From Streptomyces roseicoloratus (GTDB taxonomy: Bacteria > Actinomycetota > Actinomycetes > Streptomycetales > Streptomycetaceae), in the NCBI RefSeq assembly GCF_004117935.1, contig NZ_SDOY01000020.1:1-32144 (forward strand): a DNA stretch of 32,144 nucleotides. Direction: 5' to 3'. How positions within the stretch are numbered: position 1 is the first letter of the stretch; every line of letters starts with the position of its first letter. The notes beneath the pieces are model-generated. The model was not told where the DNA came from. It did no database searches and was given only the letters and a program-made list of their open reading frames with translations. Shown piece by piece: positions 9,287 through 17,417 of this stretch. The position numbers were made by a program, and so were the translations under genes.

Positions 9287-9913
9287 ATGCAGGTGCAGGA
9301 CACCCCGGAGGAGTGGCAGGTCGTCGCCACCACCACCCCCTTCACGGGCAACAAGACGAGTGTCCGCACGGACGACGTGGTCATGCCGGACGGCGCGGTC
9401 GTCCGCCGCGACTACCAGGTCCACCCCGGCTCGGTCGCCGTCCTCGCGCTCGACGACCAGGACCGGGTCGTGCTGCTCAAGCAGTACCGGCACCCGGTGC
9501 GGCAGAAGCTGTGGGAGATCCCGGCCGGCCTGCTCGACGTGCCCGGCGAGAACCCGCTGCACGCCGCGCAGCGCGAGCTGTACGAGGAGGCGCACGTCAA
9601 GGCCGAGGACTGGCGGGTGCTGACCGACGTCTACACCACGCCGGGCGGCTGCGACGAGGCCGTGCGGATCTTCCTGGCGCGCGGGCTGTCCGAGGCGGAG
9701 GGCGAGCGGTACGAGGTCGCCGAGGAGGAGGCAGACATGGAGCTCTCCCGGGTGCCGCTGGACCAGCTCGTGCGCGGTGTCCTGGCCGGCGAGCTGCACA
9801 ACAACTGCCTCGTCGTCGGCGTGCTCTCGCTGGTGGCCGCCCGCGCGGGCGACGGCCTGGACGCCCTGCGCCCGGCCGACGCGCCGTGGCCGGCCCGGCC
9901 TTTCGAGGCATAG
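9287..9913 (+). CDS. NUDIX hydrolase, probable ADP-ribose pyrophosphatase
   Basis: 208 aa. The NUDIX fold runs from about residue 45 to 180. The NUDIX box begins at G81 (GLLDVPGE) and includes R96-E97-L98-x-E100-E101, the metal-binding REUXEE core. The first spacer is one residue longer than the textbook G-x5-E, as in the ADP-ribose pyrophosphatase subgroup with its EIPAGLLD context. The predicted reaction is ADP-ribose to AMP plus ribose 5-phosphate, in the cytoplasm. ATG 9287 is preceded by GGGAGGA with good spacing. The gene directly after pyrG in mycobacteria (Rv1700) is, from memory, also an ADP-ribose pyrophosphatase, which supports the call. Confidence 0.9.
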   Translation: MQVQDTPEEWQVVATTTPFTGNKTSVRTDDVVMPDGAVVRRDYQVHPGSVAVLALDDQDRVVLLKQYRHPVRQKLWEIPAGLLDVPGENPLHAAQRELYEEAHVKAEDWRVLTDVYTTPGGCDEAVRIFLARGLSEAEGERYEVAEEEADMELSRVPLDQLVRGVLAGELHNNCLVVGVLSLVAARAGDGLDALRPADAPWPARPFEA

Positions 9914-10085
9914 GACGGGATCGGGCCGGCCCGGGTCGGCCCCGGCCGCGTGCCGGTCCGCCCGCGCCGGCCCGCCGCGGGTCGACGGGGGGAGGGGGGT
10001 GAGCGGCGGGGCGGTCCGACAATCCGCTGATCCGATCGGGCGATGTGCCCGCCGCGCTCCGCCGGGTCCGGCCCCTGCGCTGAAC

Positions 10086-10091
10086 TACGCT
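10086..10091 (+). promoter_or_regulatory. Weak candidate -10 (TACGCT) upstream of the STAND/TPR gene
   Basis: TACGCT fits the TANNNT pattern 64 nt before GTG 10156. No TTGAC-like -35 is visible at 16-19 nt spacing. The remaining 9914-10155 sequence is very GC-rich with several short self-complementary GGCC runs and no gene. Confidence 0.25.
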
Positions 10092-10155
10092 CGACATCGC
10101 CCGTGCGGAGCCCTCCCACGGGATGGTCGTGCGCAGGTGGACGGGAGCGTGGCCC

Positions 10156-12162
10156 GTGACGGATCAGGCGGTGGCAGCGGTCGGCGCCTCGCAGTTCTAC
10201 GGTCGCCAGCGGGAGTTGAAGGCACTGCGGGCCGACATCGAACGCACCGGGCTCGACACCCTGACCGGCCGCAAGGCGCCCCGCGCCCGGGTCCTGCTCA
10301 TCGCGGGCAAGCCCGGCTCGGGGCGGACCGCGCTCGCCGAGGAGCTGGTCGGCCGGCTCGCCCCCGAGTACCCCGACGGGGTGTTCCGGGTGCGGCTCAC
10401 CGAGGCCGGCGGCGACCCGGTCCCCACCACCCGCGCCGCCCAGGACCTGCTCGCCGCGCTCGGCGTCCCCGAGCCGCCCGGCGCCGCCGAGGACGAACTC
10501 ACCGCCCTGGTCCGCGGCGCCTTCGACGGCCGCAGGGCGCTGCTGCTGCTCGACGACGCCGTGGACGCCGAGCAGGTCGATCCCCTGCTGCCCGACAACC
10601 CCGACAGCCTGGTCGTGGGCGTGGCACGCGGTCCGCTCACCGGCATCCCGGACGTCCGGCCCTGCACGGTCGGCGGTCTCGACCCCAAGTCGGCCATCGA
10701 ACTGCTCACCGGCTACACCGGCTCCGTCCGCGTCACCGTCGACCCGCAGGCCGCCGAGAGCCTCGCCGAGGAGTGCGGCGGACTGCCCGGAGCCCTGGTG
10801 CTGGCCGGGGGCTGGCTCGCCGCCCGCCCCAAGGCCTCGGTCGCCGACCTCACCAAACGGCTGCGGGCACTCACCGGCGACCCGGTCGAGCGGGCCTTCT
10901 CCCTGGTCCACGAGTCGCTGCCGCAGCCGGCCGCCCGGATACTGCGTCATCTGTGCCTGGCGCCGCTGGGCCGGGCCGACGCCCACACCGCCTCCGCCCT
11001 GGCCGGCTGCTCGGTGTCCGCCGCCGCGACCACCCTCGCCGACTTCGCCGCCTCCGGTCTCGTACGGGAGATCCCCGGCGGGGACGGACGGCAGGGGGAG
11101 GGGCAGTACGAGGTGCCGGGGCATCTGGTGCCGCTGCTGCGGGAGCGGCTCGCGGAGCTCGACCGTCCGGCCGAGGTGCAGCTGGCCCGGGCCCGGATGC
11201 TGGAGCGGACGGTACGGCTGCTGCAGTCCAGCCGCGCCGTCACCGAGCCCGAGGGATCCCCGGCCCGCCGCAAGCTCGCCGGACTGCCCCGCGCCCTGCG
11301 CTTCCCGAACACGGCGACCGCCGCCGCCTGGCTGGAAGGCCGCCGGCCCGTGCTGCTCGCCGCCGCCCGGCTGGCCGTCGCCGACGGAGAGCTCGACACC
11401 CTGGCCCGCCGGCTGATCGCGGCGCTCGTCCGGGCTCTCGCCGCGCACCGGGGCGCCGAGGCCGCCGCGCCCGACCTCTACGGGCTGCACCGGCTGGTCC
11501 TGGACGTCGCCGAGCGGCGCGGGCTGCACCGGGAGCAGGCCGCGGCCCTGCTGAACCTCGCCGACCTGGACGCCAGGACCGGACGCACCCAGGACGCTTT
11601 GCTGCGATATCGGTCGGCCTTGGAGGCCGGACGCAAAGCAAATGACCCGTATGCGACCGCCCGCGCAATGGAATCCGTAGGCGGCAGCTATCAGGAGCTG
11701 GGGGACTGGCAGCGGGCCGGCGACTGGTACGGCCGCGCCCTGGCCCAGCGACTGGCCCGCGACGAGCGGGCGGACCAGGCCCGGCTGTACGGCCGGCTCG
11801 GCGCGGTGCACACCTACGCCGGGCGGTACGGGGAGGCGCTGCGCAACTGGCGCGCCGCCGCCGCGGGCTACCGGCGGCTGGCCGATCTCCCCGGCTACGC
11901 CCGGGCGTTGAGCGAGGCCGCCCGGGTGCAGGAGTACGCCGGCCGGCCCGAGGAGTCGCTGCGGACCTGCGAGGAAGCGGTGGAGTGGGCGCGCCGGGCG
12001 AAGGACGAGCGGCTCCAGGCCGCGCTGCAGCTGAGGCTCGCCGACACCCTCGACCGGCTCGGCGACCCCGCGGCGGCCCGACTGCACAGGTCGGCCGCGG
12101 AGAGACTGCTGGGAACCGAGGCTTCCGCCTACGAAATCCGCAGTGGTTCCGGAGAAGATTAA
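10156..12162 (+). CDS. STAND-like P-loop NTPase with C-terminal tetratricopeptide repeats
   Basis: 668 aa. The first 30 residues include FYGRQRELKAL, the usual lead-in to AAA/NB-ARC domains. The P-loop is G51-KPGS-G56-R57-T58, with Arg in place of the invariant Lys, and a Walker B-like ALLLLDDA follows near residue 130. A helical middle is followed by about four TPR-like units from about residue 450 (AALLNLADLDARTGRTQDAL, YQELGDWQRAGDWYGRALAQ, HTYAGRYGEALRNW, VQEYAGRPEESL). The architecture is like the NB-ARC/TPR half of AfsR/SARP regulators without the DNA-binding domain, suggesting a scaffold or signalling role. GTG 10156 has GGAG at 10144-10147, 8 nt upstream. Bases 11597-11690 use unusually AT-rich codons (ttg, tat, aaa, aat, gta) compared with the rest. 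Confidence 0.8.
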   Translation: MTDQAVAAVGASQFYGRQRELKALRADIERTGLDTLTGRKAPRARVLLIAGKPGSGRTALAEELVGRLAPEYPDGVFRVRLTEAGGDPVPTTRAAQDLLAALGVPEPPGAAEDELTALVRGAFDGRRALLLLDDAVDAEQVDPLLPDNPDSLVVGVARGPLTGIPDVRPCTVGGLDPKSAIELLTGYTGSVRVTVDPQAAESLAEECGGLPGALVLAGGWLAARPKASVADLTKRLRALTGDPVERAFSLVHESLPQPAARILRHLCLAPLGRADAHTASALAGCSVSAAATTLADFAASGLVREIPGGDGRQGEGQYEVPGHLVPLLRERLAELDRPAEVQLARARMLERTVRLLQSSRAVTEPEGSPARRKLAGLPRALRFPNTATAAAWLEGRRPVLLAAARLAVADGELDTLARRLIAALVRALAAHRGAEAAAPDLYGLHRLVLDVAERRGLHREQAAALLNLADLDARTGRTQDALLRYRSALEAGRKANDPYATARAMESVGGSYQELGDWQRAGDWYGRALAQRLARDERADQARLYGRLGAVHTYAGRYGEALRNWRAAAAGYRRLADLPGYARALSEAARVQEYAGRPEESLRTCEEAVEWARRAKDERLQAALQLRLADTLDRLGDPAAARLHRSAAERLLGTEASAYEIRSGSGED

Positions 12163-12175
12163 TACTTTGAAAGGC

Positions 12176-12203
12176 TAGACAGCAGGAACTCCTTCATTAG
12201 ACT
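12176..12203 (+). promoter_or_regulatory. Candidate ald promoter (TAGACA, 16 nt, TAGACT)
   Basis: TAGACA at 12176-12181 differs from TTGACA at one position and lies 16 nt before TAGACT (12198-12203), a good TANNNT -10. This would give an untranslated leader of about 130 nt before ald. The spacing is slightly short. Confidence 0.35.
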
Positions 12204-12341
12204 GGTTCGCGCCGCGTTCGAACGTGGTCTGCCCCGGTGCGCCGCAGTGCATCCGGGTATGAATGGCTTTGTCACACCTTTTGGCTCTGACGCGCCGCAG
12301 CACCCCCAGTTGTCCCCCCGATACAAGGACCGTGATCGACG

Positions 12342-13457
12342 ATGAAGGTCGGCATCCCCCGCGAGGTCAAGAACAACGAGTACCGCGTGGCCATCACCCC
12401 CGCCGGTGTCCACGAGCTCGTCCGCAACGGCCACCAGGTCTTCATCGAGCAGAACGCCGGTGTCGGCTCGTCGATCACGGACGCGGAGTACGTCGCCGCC
12501 GGCGCCGAGATCCTCGCCACCGCCGACGAGGTCTGGGCCACCGCCGACCTGCTGCTCAAGGTCAAGGAGCCGATCGCGGAGGAGTACCACCGCCTCCGCA
12601 AGGACCAGACCCTCTTCACCTACCTGCACCTCGCCGCCTCCAAGGAGTGCACGGACGCCCTCCTGCAGTCCGGCACCACCGCCATCGCGTACGAGACGGT
12701 CGAGACCGCGAACCGCGCGCTCCCGCTGCTCGCTCCGATGTCCGAGGTCGCGGGCCGCCTGGCCCCGCAGGTCGGCGCCTACCACCTGATGCGCTCGGCC
12801 GGCGGCCGCGGCGTGCTCCCCGGCGGCGTCCCCGGCACCCACGCCGGCGAGTGCGTCGTCATCGGCGGCGGCGTCTCCGGCTGGAACGCCGTGCAGATCG
12901 CCATCGGCCTGGGCTTCCACGTGACCCTGCTCGACAAGGACATCAACAAGCTCCGCGAGGCCGACAAGATCTTCGGCACGAAGGTCAAGACGATCGTCTC
13001 CAACGCCTTCGAGCTGGAGAAGGCCGTCATCGAGGCCGACCTCGTCGTCGGTGCCGTCCTCATCCCGGGCGCCAAGGCCCCGAAGCTGGTCACCAACGAG
13101 CTCGTCGCCAAGATGAAGCCCGGAAGTGTCCTTGTCGACATTGCCATCGACCAGGGCGGCTGCTTCGAGGACTCCCACCCGACCACCCACGCCGAGCCGA
13201 CCTTCCAGGTCCACAACTCGGTCTTCTACTGCGTCGCCAACATGCCGGGCGCGGTCCCGAACACCTCCACCTACGCCCTCACCAACGCCACGCTGCCCTA
13301 CATTGTGTCGCTGGCGAACAACGGCTGGGTCGAGGCGCTGCGCCGCGACGCCGCCCTCGCCAAGGGCCTCAACACCCATGACGGCAAGGTGGTTTACAAG
13401 GAGGTCGCCGAGGCGCACGGCTACGAGCACCTCGAGCTGCACAGCCTCCTGGGCTGA
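12342..13457 (+). CDS. ald: Alanine dehydrogenase
   Basis: 371 aa, standard length. It reversibly deaminates L-alanine to pyruvate and ammonia with NAD. The residues that bind substrate or act in catalysis in the Mycobacterium enzyme are present at the same numbers: R15, K75, H96 and D270 (VDIAIDQGG). The Rossmann NAD site is [13 protein letters not shown] at about residues 172-184. ATG 12342 is the only sensible in-frame start; AAGGA at 12325-12329 is 12 nt upstream, somewhat far. A 14-bp hairpin follows, so it is probably a single-gene transcript. In actinobacteria the enzyme is commonly induced by alanine or low oxygen, but no operator is recognisable here. Confidence 0.97.
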   Translation: MKVGIPREVKNNEYRVAITPAGVHELVRNGHQVFIEQNAGVGSSITDAEYVAAGAEILATADEVWATADLLLKVKEPIAEEYHRLRKDQTLFTYLHLAASKECTDALLQSGTTAIAYETVETANRALPLLAPMSEVAGRLAPQVGAYHLMRSAGGRGVLPGGVPGTHAGECVVIGGGVSGWNAVQIAIGLGFHVTLLDKDINKLREADKIFGTKVKTIVSNAFELEKAVIEADLVVGAVLIPGAKAPKLVTNELVAKMKPGSVLVDIAIDQGGCFEDSHPTTHAEPTFQVHNSVFYCVANMPGAVPNTSTYALTNATLPYIVSLANNGWVEALRRDAALAKGLNTHDGKVVYKEVAEAHGYEHLELHSLLG

Positions 13458-13522
13458 CCCCACGGGCCTTGCGGCACGGCCGAAGAAACGGTCGGTCAAC
13501 CCGCATCGTCAACCCCGCGCAC

Positions 13523-13555
13523 CGGGCCGGACCTTGTCACGCAAGGTCCGGCCCG
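13523..13555 (+). terminator. Strong hairpin after ald
   Basis: CGGGCCGGACCTTG (13523-13536) pairs perfectly with CAAGGTCCGGCCCG (13542-13555) around the 5-nt loop TCACG. It lies 65 bp after the ald stop. There is no T tract, as is common in Streptomyces. Confidence 0.75.
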
Positions 13556-13713
13556 ATGTGTGTCCGGCCACGTTCCGACGCTCGGTCAACTCGCCTCGAA
13601 CGTAACTCTTTAACCGTTTCGCGCACCCCTGAAACGTGCGGTTTCCCGCCTGCGCACCCTTGACAGCGCGGTGTTCGGTTGCCGACACATCGGGCCGGGT
13701 CCGGCGGATTGTG

Positions 13714-13743
13714 TTGCTGCGGAGCGGTGACACGCCATAGAGT
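13714..13743 (+). promoter_or_regulatory. Candidate parA promoter (TTGCTG, 18 nt, TAGAGT)
   Basis: TTGCTG (13714-13719) and TAGAGT (13738-13743) are separated by 18 nt, matching actinobacterial housekeeping promoter spacing. It sits between the ald terminator and parA, giving a leader of about 70 nt. The rest of the 13458-13819 gap holds the ald terminator and no gene. Confidence 0.45.
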
Positions 13744-13819
13744 CGCCAACCGTCGGCATGGTGCCACGCTGACCTATCGATAAATGTTCCTGACCACATC
13801 CAAGGAGGTAAGACGACTT

Positions 13820-14953
13820 GTGAATGAGTCGACATTTACTCCCGAGGGTGGCGAGCCAGGGGCCCCGATCGGCTCCGTCGCGGTGCGGACCTTCGCGACG
13901 CACCAGCCCATGACGACAGCCCATACGATGAAGATGACGGACGGCCTACACGTGAACGCCACGGCCGGCAACGAGATGGGCCGAGAGTCCACCCACTTCG
14001 CCGCCTACGACGAGGTGCCCGAGGGGCACTTCTACGACCCCGACGCCGAGTACGAGCCCGACCCGGAGTACGCGGCCACCCTCGCACCCGACGCTGCCCG
14101 CCAGCGCCGCGAGCGGATCGGCCCCACCGGACGGCCCCTGCCGTACTTCCCGATCCCGGGCCCGCTGACCGACCACGGCCCCGCGAAGATCATCGCGATG
14201 TGCAACCAGAAGGGCGGCGTCGGCAAGACCACGTCGACCATCAACCTGGGCGCCGCGCTCGCGGAGTACGGACGACGGGTCCTGCTCGTCGACTTCGACC
14301 CGCAGGGCGCCCTGTCGGTCGGCCTCGGCGTGAACCCGATGGAGCTCGACCTCACCGTCTACAACCTGCTCATGGAGCGGGGCGTGTCGGCGGACGAGGT
14401 GCTGCTCAAGACCGCCGTGCCCAACATGGACCTGCTGCCGAGCAACATCGACCTCTCCGCCGCCGAGGTGCAGCTGGTCAGCGAGGTCGCGCGCGAGTCC
14501 ACCCTGCAGCGGGCGCTGAAGCCGCTGATGAACGACTACGACTACATCGTGATCGACTGTCAGCCCTCGCTCGGCCTGCTGACCGTGAACGCCCTGACGG
14601 CCGCTCACAAGGTCATCGTGCCGCTGGAATGCGAGTTCTTCGCGCTGCGCGGTGTGGCCCTGCTGACCGAGACCATCGAGAAGGTCCAGGAGCGGCTCAA
14701 CCCCGAGCTGGAGCTCGACGGCATCCTCGCCACGATGTACGACTCGCGGACGGTGCACTCGCGCGAGGTGCTCGCGCGCGTCGTCGAGGCCTTCGACGAC
14801 CACGTGTACCACACGGTGATCGGCCGGACCGTGCGCTTCCCGGAGACCACGGTCGCCGGCGAGCCCATCACCACGTACGCCTCGAACAGCGTGGGCGCCG
14901 CCGCCTACCGTCAGCTCGCCAGGGAGGTGCTCGCCCGGTGTCACGCCGAGTGA
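13820..14953 (+). CDS. ParA-family ATPase (orphan chromosome-partitioning type)
   Basis: 377 aa. The deviant Walker A KGGVGKTT is at residues 131-138 (MCNQKGGVGKTTSTINLG), with VLLVDFDPQGALS (Walker A') and YIVIDCQPSLGLL (Walker B) following. About 130 N-terminal residues form an acidic, low-complexity extension (DPDAEYEPDPEY) not found in minimal ParA. ParA ATPases position DNA or proteins on the nucleoid. This is not the copy next to oriC; its neighbours are scpA/scpB. GTG 13820 lies 11 nt after AAGGAGG (13802-13808), a long spacing; a later start near the in-frame ATG at about 13910 is possible. The next gene overlaps its stop. Confidence 0.93.
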   Translation: MNESTFTPEGGEPGAPIGSVAVRTFATHQPMTTAHTMKMTDGLHVNATAGNEMGRESTHFAAYDEVPEGHFYDPDAEYEPDPEYAATLAPDAARQRRERIGPTGRPLPYFPIPGPLTDHGPAKIIAMCNQKGGVGKTTSTINLGAALAEYGRRVLLVDFDPQGALSVGLGVNPMELDLTVYNLLMERGVSADEVLLKTAVPNMDLLPSNIDLSAAEVQLVSEVARESTLQRALKPLMNDYDYIVIDCQPSLGLLTVNALTAAHKVIVPLECEFFALRGVALLTETIEKVQERLNPELELDGILATMYDSRTVHSREVLARVVEAFDDHVYHTVIGRTVRFPETTVAGEPITTYASNSVGAAAYRQLAREVLARCHAE

Positions 14954-15459
14954 GTCTGCCCGGCGCCGACGAACTGTTCCGTACGACCGGAGGGATGGCG
15001 CTCCAGCCCTCCTCGCCGCGCCGCACCGTACCGGCACCGGCGGGCGAGAGCGACTCGGCAGCGGCCGCCGCGGCGGAGGGCTCCGCGGAGCACACGGCCG
15101 CGGACACGGACGCGGCGGAGCCGCGCGCCAGGACGGCGGAGCCCGCCGCGCCGGCGTCCGCTCCCGCGTCCCCGGCGGCGAAGGGGGCGGCCGCCCCGGC
15201 CGCGAACCCGGCCCGCCGGCGGAGCCGCACCGCCAACCGGCGCCCGAGCGGGCGTGAGCGCCACGACGAGAAGATCACGGTCTACGTCTCCGCCGAGGAA
15301 CTGATGGACCTGGAGCACGCGCGCCTGGTGCTGCGCGGCGAGCACGGCCTCGCGGTCGACCGCGGCCGGATCGTCCGCGAGGCGGTCGCGGTGGTCCTCG
15401 CGGACCTGGAGTCACGCGGCGACGCGAGCATCCTCGTGCGCCGCCTGCGCGGCCGCTGA
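14938..15459 (+). CDS. Small protein with ribbon-helix-helix-like C-terminus, possible ParA partner
   Basis: 173 aa. Residues 25-110 are low-complexity Ala/Pro/Glu/Ser. The C-terminal 60 residues start with a basic stretch (RRRSRTANRRPSGRERHDE), then a beta strand (KITVYVS, from K112), a helix (AEELMDLEHARLVL) and GLAVDRGRIVREAVAVVL. The last segment resembles the G-x-S-R-x-x-hh-REAh pattern of CopG/Arc ribbon-helix-helix DNA-binding proteins. I infer it binds DNA; family membership is unproven. It overlaps the end of parA. GTG 14938 has GGAGG (14923-14927) 10 nt upstream. GTG 14950, forming a GTGA overlap with the parA stop, is the alternative start and gives MSLPGADEL. Confidence 0.75.
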   Translation: MSRRVSLPGADELFRTTGGMALQPSSPRRTVPAPAGESDSAAAAAAEGSAEHTAADTDAAEPRARTAEPAAPASAPASPAAKGAAAPAANPARRRSRTANRRPSGRERHDEKITVYVSAEELMDLEHARLVLRGEHGLAVDRGRIVREAVAVVLADLESRGDASILVRRLRGR

Positions 15460-15504
15460 CGGTAGCCTGCGGGACTGCCGCACCTCCGCCCCGTCAGGAC
15501 CCCG

Positions 15505-16737
15505 ATGCACCCTCCCTCCCCCTCTGACGAAACGTCCCGTCCGGCCCGCCGCCGCGCACTGGGACGCGGGCCGGGTACGTCACCACCGACGGTCCCGCGC
15601 GAGCCGGAGGCCGCGTGGGAGGCCGCGCCTCCCACGCCGGACCCGCCCGCAGCGGAGCCCCCGCCCCCGGCGCTGTCCCCGGCCCCGGCCGCGCGGCCGG
15701 AGGGGCCGGCCGGCGAGGCTCCCGCCGAGGAGTCCGCCGAGTGCGCCCATTCCGCCGAGGAGCCGACGGCCGGCGAGGCGTCCGCCGGACGCGCGGACGC
15801 GGTCTTCACCGATCCGGCCGGCGAGGCCACAGGGGCCGAGGAGGCCGGTGCGGCAGCGGAGGCCGACGACCGCGGTGCAGCCGGAGGGCTGGAGGAAGCC
15901 GGTGCAGCCGGAGGGCCCCGCGACGGCGGTGGCGGCGGTGACGCCGGTGACGGGCGGTTCACCGTGCGGCTCGCGAACTTCGAGGGGCCGTTCGACCTGC
16001 TGCTGCAGCTGATCGCCAAGCACAAGCTGGACGTCACCGAGGTCGCCCTGTCCCGGGTGACCGACGAGTTCATGGCGCACATCCGCGCCATGGGACCCGA
16101 CTGGGACCTCGACCAGACGACCGAGTTCCTGGTCGTCGCCGCGACCCTGCTCGACCTGAAGGCCGCGCGGCTGCTGCCCGCCGCCGAGGTCGAGGACGAG
16201 GCGGACCTCGCGCTCCTGGAGGCGAGGGACCTGCTGTTCGCGCGGTTGCTGCAGTACCGCGCGTACAAGCGGATCGCCGACATCTTCGCCGAGCGGTGGG
16301 AGGCCGAAGGCCGGCGCCACCCGCGCACCGTCGGTCTCGAGCCGCACCACGCCGAGCTGCTGCCCGAGGTCGTCATCTCCGTCGGCGCCGAGGGCTTCGC
16401 CCGGCTCGCGGTCAAGGCCATGCAGCCGAAGGCCCGGCCCGAGGTGTACGTCGACCACATCCACGCCCCGCTCGTCAGCGTGCGGGAGCAGGCCGCCGTG
16501 GTGGTGGCCCTGCTGCGCGAGAAGGGCACCGTCACCTTCCGGGAGCTCGTGGCCGGCGTCGACGACACCCTCACCGTCGTCGCCCGCTTCCTCGCCCTGC
16601 TGGAGCTCTACCGGGAGAAGGCCGTCGCCCTCGACCAGGAGACCGCCCTCGGCGACCTCACCGTGTCCTGGACCGGTGGGGAGGCGGACCCGTCCGGGGC
16701 CGTCACCGACGAATTCGACCAGGAGGACGCCCCGTGA
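15505..16737 (+). CDS. scpA: Segregation and condensation protein A
   Basis: 410 aa. The kleisin core starts at F152 (FTVRLANFEGPFDLLLQLIA), followed by KHKLDVTEVALSRVTDEFM, the conserved ScpA N-terminal helices that contact the SMC neck. The C-terminal winged-helix part (EKGTVTFRELVAGV, then ARFLALLELYREKAVAL) contacts the SMC head. ScpA with ScpB and SMC forms the bacterial condensin. The first 151 residues are a disordered Ala/Pro/Glu/Gly extension, unusually long against the roughly 250-residue core. The start ATG 15505 is 45 bp after the previous gene with only a weak AGGA upstream, so a downstream start cannot be excluded. scpB overlaps its stop. Confidence 0.95.
   Translation: MHPPSPSDETSRPARRRALGRGPGTSPPTVPREPEAAWEAAPPTPDPPAAEPPPPALSPAPAARPEGPAGEAPAEESAECAHSAEEPTAGEASAGRADAVFTDPAGEATGAEEAGAAAEADDRGAAGGLEEAGAAGGPRDGGGGGDAGDGRFTVRLANFEGPFDLLLQLIAKHKLDVTEVALSRVTDEFMAHIRAMGPDWDLDQTTEFLVVAATLLDLKAARLLPAAEVEDEADLALLEARDLLFARLLQYRAYKRIADIFAERWEAEGRRHPRTVGLEPHHAELLPEVVISVGAEGFARLAVKAMQPKARPEVYVDHIHAPLVSVREQAAVVVALLREKGTVTFRELVAGVDDTLTVVARFLALLELYREKAVALDQETALGDLTVSWTGGEADPSGAVTDEFDQEDAP
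15874..15916 (+). repeat. scpA: 27-nt period repeat in the scpA extension
   Basis: GGTGCAGCCGGAGGGC occurs at 15874-15889 and 15901-15916, 27 nt apart, so it repeats in frame and encodes two copies of GAAGG nine residues apart. This suggests the linker grows by in-frame duplication. Confidence 0.75.
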
Positions 16738-17417
16738 CCGACACGACCGCCGCCGGGAGCGCTGCCGGAACCGCCGCCGGGTCCGGGACCGTCCCCGGGA
16801 CCGAGCCCGGGTCCGGGACCGATTCCGGGACCGCGATCAAGCCCGCCCTCGAAGCCGTCCTCATGGTCGTCGACGAGCCCGTCACCGAGGCCCATCTGGC
16901 CAAGGTCCTCGACCGCACCCCGCGGGAGGTCGGCGACGCGCTGCGCGAACTCGCCGACGAGTACGCCGTCCAGGGCCGCGGCTTCGAACTGCGCCGGGTC
17001 GCCGGCGGCTGGCGCTACTACACCCGCGCCGAGTACGCGTCCGCCGTCGAGGCCTTCGTCCTGGACGGCCAGCAGGCCCGGCTCACCCAGGCGGCCCTGG
17101 AGACCCTCGCCGTCGTCGCGTACCGCCAGCCGGTCAGCCGATCCCGCGTCTCCGCCGTGCGCGGAGTGAACTGCGACGGCGTCATGCGCACCCTCCTCCA
17201 GCGCGGTCTGGTGGAGGAGGCGGGCGCGGAACCCGAAACAGGTGCGATCCTGTACAGGACGACGAACTACTTCCTGGAGCGGATGGGCCTGCGCGGCCTG
17301 GACGAACTCCCGGAACTCGCGCCCTTCCTCCCCGAGGCGGAGGCGGTCGAGCCGGACTCCCTGGAAGGCGTTCCGTCGTTCGACCCGGATGCCGACGACA
17401 AGACGACGGAAGTTTGA
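16734..17417 (+). CDS. scpB: Segregation and condensation protein B
   Basis: 227 aa. Residues about 34-190 are the two winged-helix domains of ScpB: IKPALEAVLMVVDEPVTEAH, then GRGFELRRVAGGWRYYTR, QARLTQAALETLAVVAYRQP and SRSRVSAVRGVNCDGVMRTL. It pairs with ScpA in the SMC condensin. The first 33 residues are a Gly/Ser/Thr/Pro linker whose DNA contains CCGGGTCCGGGACCG twice (16777-16791 and 16807-16821). GTG 16734 overlaps the scpA stop as GTGA, with AGGAGG at 16721-16726, 7 nt upstream, inside scpA. Translational coupling of the two condensin subunits is likely. Its TGA overlaps the ATG of rluB by one base. Confidence 0.95.
   Translation: MTDTTAAGSAAGTAAGSGTVPGTEPGSGTDSGTAIKPALEAVLMVVDEPVTEAHLAKVLDRTPREVGDALRELADEYAVQGRGFELRRVAGGWRYYTRAEYASAVEAFVLDGQQARLTQAALETLAVVAYRQPVSRSRVSAVRGVNCDGVMRTLLQRGLVEEAGAEPETGAILYRTTNYFLERMGLRGLDELPELAPFLPEAEAVEPDSLEGVPSFDPDADDKTTEV

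Noticed and set aside
9287..9913. A second NrtR-type regulator
   Set aside because: It has no winged-helix C-terminus. The NUDIX box context matches ADP-ribose pyrophosphatases.
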